This document shows positions 12,827 through 17,146 of a DNA stretch of 17,146 nucleotides, in pieces (position 1 is the first letter of the stretch; each line of letters starts with the position of its first letter). Position numbers and translations under genes: made by a program. This DNA is from an uncultured Bacilli bacterium (GTDB lineage Bacteria; Bacillota_I; Bacilli_A; RF39; UBA660), in NCBI GenBank assembly GCA_934098345.1, contig CAKONX010000024.1, positions 1 through 17,146 of the forward strand, read 5' to 3'. The notes under the pieces are model-generated. The model did not search any database, was not told where the DNA came from, and saw only the letters and a program-made list of their open reading frames with translations.

Positions 12827-15373
12827 ATGCAATTTTATAATAAAAATATTGAAGATATATTTGATGAATTAAATACAAGTGAATCTGGTCTTTCTTCTAA
12901 AGAAGCTGAAATTAGAATCTTAAAATATGGTAAAAATGAATTGGAAGAGAAAAAGAAAAAATCTTGGCTTTTTAAATTTTTAGAACAATTTAATGATTTA
13001 ATGATTATTATTCTTTTAATTGTTGCTGTATTTTTAACTTTTTATGGTCTTTTTTTTAGTCATGAATATACAGATGCCATTGTTATATTTGCTGTTGTTT
13101 TAATTAATTCAATTATGAGTTTTATTCAAGAAGAAAAAGCTGAAGTAACTTTAAATGATTTAAAAAAATATTCTGTTTCAAAATGTAAAGTAAAAAGAGA
13201 TGGAGTTATTCATATAATAGATTCATCTTTAATAGTTCCAGGTGATATTGTTATTTATGAAGCTGGAGATAAAGTTACAAGTGATGCAAGAATCATAAAT
13301 GAAAGCAATTTAAGTGTGGATGAATCAGCATTAACAGGAGAATCTTTACCTATAAGTAAAAACGCTCAAACTTTAGATGGTAAAAAAATTATTCAAGATA
13401 GAACTAATATGCTTTTTTGTGGTTCGGTTATAACAAATGGAAAAGCAACGGCAGTTGTAGTATCCACTGGTATGCTTTCTGAAATTGGTCTTATTGCTGT
13501 ATCTTTAAATACCCCTTACACTGTACAATCACCATTAGAAACTAAAATAAAAGAATTAAGTAAAAAAATTACTATTTTGATATTTATTATAATTTTGTTT
13601 ATTTTTATATATGGACTTATAAATGGATATAAAATACTTGAGATACTTATGTTATGTGTTTCTTTATCAGTTGCAGCAATTCCTGAAGGACTTCCTGCAG
13701 TTATTACAATTACTTTATCAAATGGAGCAGCAGCTTTATTTAGAAAAAATACAGTTGTAAAACAAATAAGTGCAGTTGAAACTTTGGGTGCAGTGGATGT
13801 GATTTGTTCAGATAAAACTGGAACTATTACGGAAAATAAAATGAAGGTTCTAAAAACAAATTTGGTTGATGAAAATATGTTTGAACTTATTTCTGTTCTT
13901 TGTAATGATGCGGTTATAGGAGATGAAGAAATTGGAGATCCAACTGAAATAAGTTTACTTAATTATATTGGAAAAACAAAAATAAAAGAAATTAATGATG
14001 AGTATCAAAGACTTATTGATGCACCTTTTGATAGTTCTAGAAAGATGATGAGTACTTTTGTTAGTAATGATAAAAGATTATACGTATTAGTAAAAGGAAG
14101 CTTAGAAAACTTATTAAAAAACTGTAATTTATCAGATAAAGAAAAAGAAGAAATATTGAAAAAAGAAAAGGAAATGTCTGATAAGTCATTAAGAGTTATT
14201 GGCTTTGCCTATAAAGAAGTAAAAAAAGAAATAAGTACGTCTAAGGAACTTCTTGATAATGAAAATAATTTAACTTATGTAGGTATTTGTGGAATGATTG
14301 ATCCGCCTAGAAAAACTGTTGCATCTTCTGTTTTAAAATGTAAAAAAGCTGGGATTAGACCTATAATGATAACCGGAGATTCTTTAAATACTGCTGTTAG
14401 TATTGCCAAAAGTGTCGATATAATTGAAACTTCAAATGAGGGTATTTTGGGAAGTGAACTTGATAACTATAGTGACGAAGAATTAAAGGATGTTATTACA
14501 AAGTATTCAGTTTATGCTAGAGTAACTCCTGAACATAAAAGAAGAATAGTTACAGTATTTCAAAGTATGGGAAAAGTCGTTTCAATGACAGGAGATGGGG
14601 TAAATGATGCTCCAGCGATAAAAGATGCTCATGTTGGAATAGGTATGGGTATTACTGGTACCGAAGTTACTAAAAATGTTGCTGATGTTATTCTTTTAGA
14701 TGATTCATTTTCAACTATTGTTGATGCTGTAGAAGAAGGAAGAAGAATATATGCAAATATAAGAAATAATATTGTTTATTCTTTATCAAGCAACTTTGCA
14801 GAAATATTTGTAGTTCTAATAAGTATGATATTTGGTTATAATATTTTACTACCGATACATATCTTATTTATTGATCTTATAACTGATTCAATTCCAAGCA
14901 TTTGTCTTTCTTATGAAAAAGCTGAAAAAGATATAATGAATCAAAAGCCTCGAGGACTTAATAAACCGATGTTTACTAAATTTTTATGGGGAGAAATTAT
15001 TATTTCAGCAATAATTGAAACTGTTTTTGTTTTAGTAACTTATTTTATAGGTTTAAAATATTTTTCAAATGATGTTGCTTCAACTTTAGCTTTGTTATCT
15101 TTAGTAATGCAAGAAATAATTTATGCGTTTAGTTGTCGTAATTTAAAAAAATATGCTTTTAAAGAAGGAATATTTTCTAATAAAGCATTTAACATTGGAA
15201 TATCTATATTACTTATAATTGAAGCTTTAGTGTTTTTAACACCAATTGGTAATATCATAAATATTGTAGTAGTTGATATAAAAACAATTTTATTAGTTGT
15301 TTTATTTAACTTATTTGCATTTATAATTTATGAAATATCTAAAGTTAGAGTAGCAAAAATATTTAAAGATTAG
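12827..15373 (+). CDS. P-type (P2) cation-transporting ATPase
   Basis: This 848-residue pump couples ATP hydrolysis to cation transport across the membrane. Domains in order: cation ATPase N-terminal segment (1-45), TM1-2 (about 53-100), actuator with TGES (170-173), TM3-4 with PEGLP (286-290, E287), phosphorylation motif DKTGT (D329), nucleotide domain, TGDS (517-520), hinge TGDGVNDAP (588-596), and TM5-10 (about 650-840). TM4 VAAIPEGLPAV is like SERCA Ca pumps. TM5 has SSNFAE (N656, E659). TM6 reads FIDLITDSIPS (D683, T686, D687), with Asp where SERCA has Asn796, as in Na,K-ATPase. Ca2+ export is the default call, but Na+, K+ or Mg2+ cannot be excluded. A GAGAGG site precedes the ATG. A terminator follows. 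Confidence 0.93.
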   Translation: MQFYNKNIEDIFDELNTSESGLSSKEAEIRILKYGKNELEEKKKKSWLFKFLEQFNDLMIIILLIVAVFLTFYGLFFSHEYTDAIVIFAVVLINSIMSFIQEEKAEVTLNDLKKYSVSKCKVKRDGVIHIIDSSLIVPGDIVIYEAGDKVTSDARIINESNLSVDESALTGESLPISKNAQTLDGKKIIQDRTNMLFCGSVITNGKATAVVVSTGMLSEIGLIAVSLNTPYTVQSPLETKIKELSKKITILIFIIILFIFIYGLINGYKILEILMLCVSLSVAAIPEGLPAVITITLSNGAAALFRKNTVVKQISAVETLGAVDVICSDKTGTITENKMKVLKTNLVDENMFELISVLCNDAVIGDEEIGDPTEISLLNYIGKTKIKEINDEYQRLIDAPFDSSRKMMSTFVSNDKRLYVLVKGSLENLLKNCNLSDKEKEEILKKEKEMSDKSLRVIGFAYKEVKKEISTSKELLDNENNLTYVGICGMIDPPRKTVASSVLKCKKAGIRPIMITGDSLNTAVSIAKSVDIIETSNEGILGSELDNYSDEELKDVITKYSVYARVTPEHKRRIVTVFQSMGKVVSMTGDGVNDAPAIKDAHVGIGMGITGTEVTKNVADVILLDDSFSTIVDAVEEGRRIYANIRNNIVYSLSSNFAEIFVVLISMIFGYNILLPIHILFIDLITDSIPSICLSYEKAEKDIMNQKPRGLNKPMFTKFLWGEIIISAIIETVFVLVTYFIGLKYFSNDVASTLALLSLVMQEIIYAFSCRNLKKYAFKEGIFSNKAFNIGISILLIIEALVFLTPIGNIINIVVVDIKTILLVVLFNLFAFIIYEISKVRVAKIFKD

Positions 15374-15382
15374 TTAAAAAAT

Positions 15383-15408
15383 ATGCAAAATAAATTGCAT
15401 GTTTTTTT
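15383..15408 (+). terminator. Terminator after the cation pump
   Basis: ATGCAA (15383-15388), loop AATAAA, TTGCAT (15395-15400), G, then seven T. Confidence 0.75.
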
Positions 15409-15492
15409 ATTGCAATATTATTTGTAAAAAAAATAAGCTTTACTCATAATAAAAAAATACACATATGTAGTAAATAAAAATAGGATAAATCT

Positions 15493-15521
15493 TTGAAATT
15501 AGGTGAAAAGAAAAATGTAAT
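15493..15521 (+). promoter_or_regulatory. Candidate promoter of the surface protein gene
   Basis: TTGAAA (15493-15498), 17-bp spacer, TGTAAT (15516-15521). Transcription from here would give a leader of roughly 135 bases before the GTG start. Confidence 0.5.
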
Positions 15522-15549
15522 GTAGAATAATTTAAAAGTTATGGATTTT

Positions 15550-15627
15550 AATATGCAAAAATCAAAAAAATATTTTACGCAAACTTTGTGTAAACCTACC
15601 AAAACGACTTGATAATCGAGGAAGGAG
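15550..15627 (+). promoter_or_regulatory. Structured leader of the surface protein gene, family unknown
   Basis: Between the candidate promoter and the gene there is a small AAAAT/ATTTT stem (15558-15562 with 15572-15576) ending in ACGCAAA (15577-15583). A second possible pairing joins CCTACC (15595-15600) to GGAAGG (15620-15625), with a CGA/TCG pair inside. A strong ribosome-site-like AAGGAG (15622-15627) has no start codon near it. The order GCAAA, stem, ACGCAAA, then a 3' arm recalls c-di-GMP-I (GEMM) riboswitches, but the expected pairing of the two ends is missing, so this is not called as one. Confidence 0.25.
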
Positions 15628-15663
15628 TATTATAAACTAAAATTGTAGAAAGTAGGGAATAAT

Positions 15664-16854
15664 GTGAAGAAGAAAAGTATGCTTATAGTAGCGGTTATTT
15701 TAATGAGTATTGGATTTGCAACAATCTCAACAACATTAATAATAAACGGGTCTGCTAAGGTAAGCGAAAACAATGAAGATTTTAGTGTAATCTTTACAGC
15801 TGCAAGTATAGATGGGAATGATGTATATTCAACAGCAGTAGATGAAACAAAAAAAACAATTACATTTGCAACAAGTGAATTAAAAACATTAAATCAAACA
15901 AGTATACTTACATATGAAGTAACAAACAATTCAAGCAACTATGATGCAAATGTAAATGTAACATGTGTACCAAAGGAAGGCACAACAGCAAAATATACAA
16001 GTATCAAAAACAAACTAGATAATGATGCAACAGTAGTTAAAGCAAAAAGTTCTTTAAATGGAACATTAACAGTAACATTAAATAAGACATCAACAGAAGA
16101 AGTAACTGAAGAATATACTTGTACAATAGTTGCAAATGCAGTAGAAAGAGATACACTAGGAAATAGTATTCCAGAACCTGTAACTTTTAGTGAAGATAGT
16201 TGGTCAACAATAGCAGCAAATGTAAAAGCAGGAAATACAGATAACTACAATGTAGGAGATACAAAAGAAGTAGACTTAGGTTCTCTTGGAACACATACAG
16301 TAAGAATAGCAAATATGAGTGAATGTACAAATGGAGAAACAAGTGAAACAGCATGTGGATTTGTAGTTGAGTTTGTAGATATAATAACAAACCAAAAATT
16401 CAATAGCATGAGAACTAATGTAGGCGGTTGGAAAGATTCGGAATTACGTACATATGTAAATGGAACAATATATAATGCCCTTCCAGGTGACTTACAAAAT
16501 GTAATAACAACAACTAAAGTAATATCAGGACATGGAAAAAACTCTGGAGAAACTAACTTTGAAACCCAAGATAAATTATATTTATTAAATGCTCAAGAAG
16601 TTTGGAATGGTAATGATTATGATACATCAGTAGGAACATCAAAACAATTAGATTATTATAAAAATCAAGGAGTAACAGCAGATAATTATGATGGAGCAAT
16701 AAAGCAATATAACGGAAGTAATTCATATTGGTGGCTTCGTTCGGCTAGTTTTGACATTGCCTACGACTTTCTTGATGTCGACAGCGGCGGCGACTGGAGC
16801 GGCAACAATGCGACCGGTTCCGACGGAGTCTCTCCAGCTTTCCGAATTGCATAA
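15664..16854 (+). CDS. Exported DUF6273-type surface protein with a DGR-like variable C-terminus
   Basis: This 396-residue protein starts at GTG (15664), 5 bases after TAGGGA. Residues 6-27 form a signal-anchor (LIVAVILMSIGFATISTTLI), followed by a small extracellular beta domain (about 30-165, TYEVTNNSSNYDANVNVTC). This end recalls SipW-dependent/TasA-like exported proteins. Residues about 175-396 form a DUF6273-type domain: VDLGSLGTHTVRIANMSEC, WKDSELRTYVNG, LYLLNAQEVW, then SYWWLRSAS and the family end GVSPAFRIA. The domain resembles C-type-lectin-like/FGE folds that DGRs diversify. The last 35 codons are high-GC and rich in NNC codons, unlike the rest of the gene. The probable role is display of a variable binding surface on the cell exterior. 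Ligand unknown. Confidence 0.85.
   Translation: MKKKSMLIVAVILMSIGFATISTTLIINGSAKVSENNEDFSVIFTAASIDGNDVYSTAVDETKKTITFATSELKTLNQTSILTYEVTNNSSNYDANVNVTCVPKEGTTAKYTSIKNKLDNDATVVKAKSSLNGTLTVTLNKTSTEEVTEEYTCTIVANAVERDTLGNSIPEPVTFSEDSWSTIAANVKAGNTDNYNVGDTKEVDLGSLGTHTVRIANMSECTNGETSETACGFVVEFVDIITNQKFNSMRTNVGGWKDSELRTYVNGTIYNALPGDLQNVITTTKVISGHGKNSGETNFETQDKLYLLNAQEVWNGNDYDTSVGTSKQLDYYKNQGVTADNYDGAIKQYNGSNSYWWLRSASFDIAYDFLDVDSGGDWSGNNATGSDGVSPAFRIA
16747..16851 (+). other. Putative DGR variable region
   Basis: From the codon after WWLRSA to the stop, GC rises to 56% (62 of 111 bases for 16741-16851), against 31% in the 120 bases before. 18 of 37 codons in 16741-16851 end in C, most of them GAC, GGC, AGC, GCC, TAC, ACC, GTC. 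These are all derivable from AAC by changing only A bases, the mark of adenine mutagenesis by a DGR reverse transcriptase. The flanks WWLRSA and GVSPAFRIA are the conserved ends. The invariant 3' part (about 16825-16851) would hold the initiation-of-homology segment. No template repeat is in the window. Confidence 0.7.
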
Positions 16855-16861
16855 ATAATAA

Positions 16862-16880
16862 AATTATAAATAATATAATT
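16862..16880 (+). repeat. Short inverted repeat just after the variable region
   Basis: AATTATA (16862-16868), AATAA, TATAATT (16874-16880), 7 bases after the stop codon. DGR targets often carry a hairpin or cruciform here, but the arms are only A and T, so chance is a real possibility. No T-run terminator is seen between this gene and the infC promoter. Confidence 0.3.
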
Positions 16881-16909
16881 AATTTATAGGCATAAACAAT
16901 AAAAAAGTG

Positions 16910-16937
16910 TTGACAAGTGCATAAAATTTGGTATAAT
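16910..16937 (+). promoter_or_regulatory. Promoter of the infC transcript
   Basis: A consensus TTGACA (16910-16915), 16-bp spacer, consensus TATAAT (16932-16937). It is the strongest promoter in the window, with a start expected near 16944. Confidence 0.85.
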
Positions 16938-16943
16938 GAATAT

Positions 16944-17090
16944 GTTTTAAAGAGGAAAGCGATGTATCCACATCCACCTGAAATGCACAAAAGTTGCTTT
17001 AGGTAAAAGGCCAAAATAGATAATATTTATTATAATTATGCTATAAATAGGTTTTTAAGTGGATACAAATGTATTCACTTTTTAATTTGA
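16944..17090 (+). ncRNA. infC leader with antiterminator and terminator (L20-leader type)
   Basis: The leader of about 150 bases has a terminator, AAGTGGATAC (17057-17066), AAAT loop, GTATTCACTT (17071-17080) with one G-U, then T. The 5' part holds GTATCCAC (16964-16971), a perfect 8-base complement to GTGGATAC (17059-17066), so the two pairings exclude each other. This is the layout of the ribosomal L20 (infC-rpmI-rplT) attenuator of low-GC Firmicutes, in which L20 binding favours termination. The identification rests on the layout and downstream gene, not on a model search. A 14-codon frame from ATG 16962 lies inside the leader and is probably not a gene. Confidence 0.65.
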
Positions 17091-17107
17091 ATTTGGAGGT
17101 GCTTATC

Positions 17108-17146
17108 ATAGCAAACATGAACAAGAAGAATGATGATTTACTTATC
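17108..17146 (+). CDS. infC: Translation initiation factor IF-3, N-terminal start (partial)
   Basis: After GGAGGT (17095-17100) the frame reads ATA GCA AAC ATG AAC AAG AAG and on to the window edge. KKNDDLLI fits the start of IF-3, which continues INE-IR in known members. The ATG at 17117 is 16 bases from the ribosome site, too far, while ATA at 17108 is at the ideal 7 bases (ATC at 17105 is a second choice at 4). Non-AUG starts are a hallmark of infC, since IF-3 itself rejects such starts and so limits its own synthesis. Only 13 codons are visible, so the call leans on the leader and start codon. Confidence 0.6.
   Translation, partial: MANMNKKNDDLLI

Noticed and set aside
15550..15627. c-di-GMP-I riboswitch as a firm call
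   Set aside because: The GCAAA and ACGCAAA pieces are there, but the closing helix with the 3' side does not form. Kept only as a structured leader.
16747..16851. High GC explained by recent horizontal transfer
   Set aside because: The change is confined to about 35 codons inside one domain, with conserved family flanks on both sides and a third-base C bias. Adenine mutagenesis explains this better than a transferred segment.
16962..17006. 14-codon frame MYPHPPEMHKSCFR with a GAGGAAA site
   Set aside because: Its first bases are the antiterminator arm of the infC leader, so RNA structure explains the sequence better. A leader peptide cannot be fully excluded.
16187..17014. Two minus-strand frames opposite the surface protein gene and infC leader
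   Set aside because: Leu-rich and Arg-rich translations follow from reading the repeated ACA/GCA codons and the high-GC variable region backwards. No ribosome site is seen.
1..17146. CRISPR array, insertion sequence or prophage
   Set aside because: No regularly spaced direct repeats, transposase, integrase or phage structural genes are visible.

Overview
The window is very AT-rich chromosomal DNA (most genes look roughly 25-30% GC) from a low-GC Firmicute-type bacterium. TGA is used as a stop (for example the ends of scpA and of the gene before it), so this is not the Mycoplasma code. Gene content (ScpA/ScpB, RpoZ omega, start of IF-3 with an L20-type leader, a CotD-like coat protein) and strong GGAGG ribosome sites fit Bacilli, perhaps a gut lineage such as RF39 or Erysipelotrichales. 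That placement is inference.

Layout. 1-2480: the tail of an unknown gene, then a membrane protein-scpA-scpB operon (chromosome condensation), closed by a terminator. 2527-2613: tRNA-Leu(CAA), followed by about 400 bases without a gene that hold several hairpins. 3013-4769: three small genes of unknown function plus a minus-strand gene broken by an in-frame stop. 4856-7130: a two-gene ABC exporter. 7181-7256: tRNA-Thr(CGU) with a mismatch closing its anticodon stem. 7411-9654: a possible papain/transglutaminase-like protein, a PF06541-type membrane protein, a helical ferritin-like/DUF2383-like protein and a convergent unknown gene. 9780-10836: an unknown gene whose frame is broken at a run of eight A. 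10910-12468: a CotD-like protein, then a two-gene unit of a deoxyribosyltransferase-like protein and a self-inhibited Fic protein. 12598-15373: rpoZ and a P-type cation pump. 15664-16854: an exported DUF6273-type surface protein. 16910-17146: promoter, attenuator leader and first codons of infC.

The most striking signal is the last 35 or so codons of the 15664-16854 gene. GC jumps from 31% (preceding 120 bases) to 56%, and about half the codons end in C (GAC, GGC, AGC, GCC, TAC, ACC), in a genome that prefers T or A there. This is what adenine-directed mutagenesis of a row of AAC codons produces, so I read it as the variable region of a diversity-generating retroelement (DGR), written into a C-type-lectin-like DUF6273 domain. 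No template repeat, Avd or reverse transcriptase is in this window, and the next gene is infC, so the element would have to act from elsewhere in the genome.

Other points of note: a complete promoter-antiterminator-terminator leader before an infC gene that seems to start at ATA; a poly-A frameshift (9898-9905) and a CAA-to-TAA-type nonsense change (3659-3661) in two unknown genes; a promoter embedded in a terminator-like hairpin (7339-7386); and a P-type pump with SERCA-like TM4 but Na,K-ATPase-like TM6 residues.
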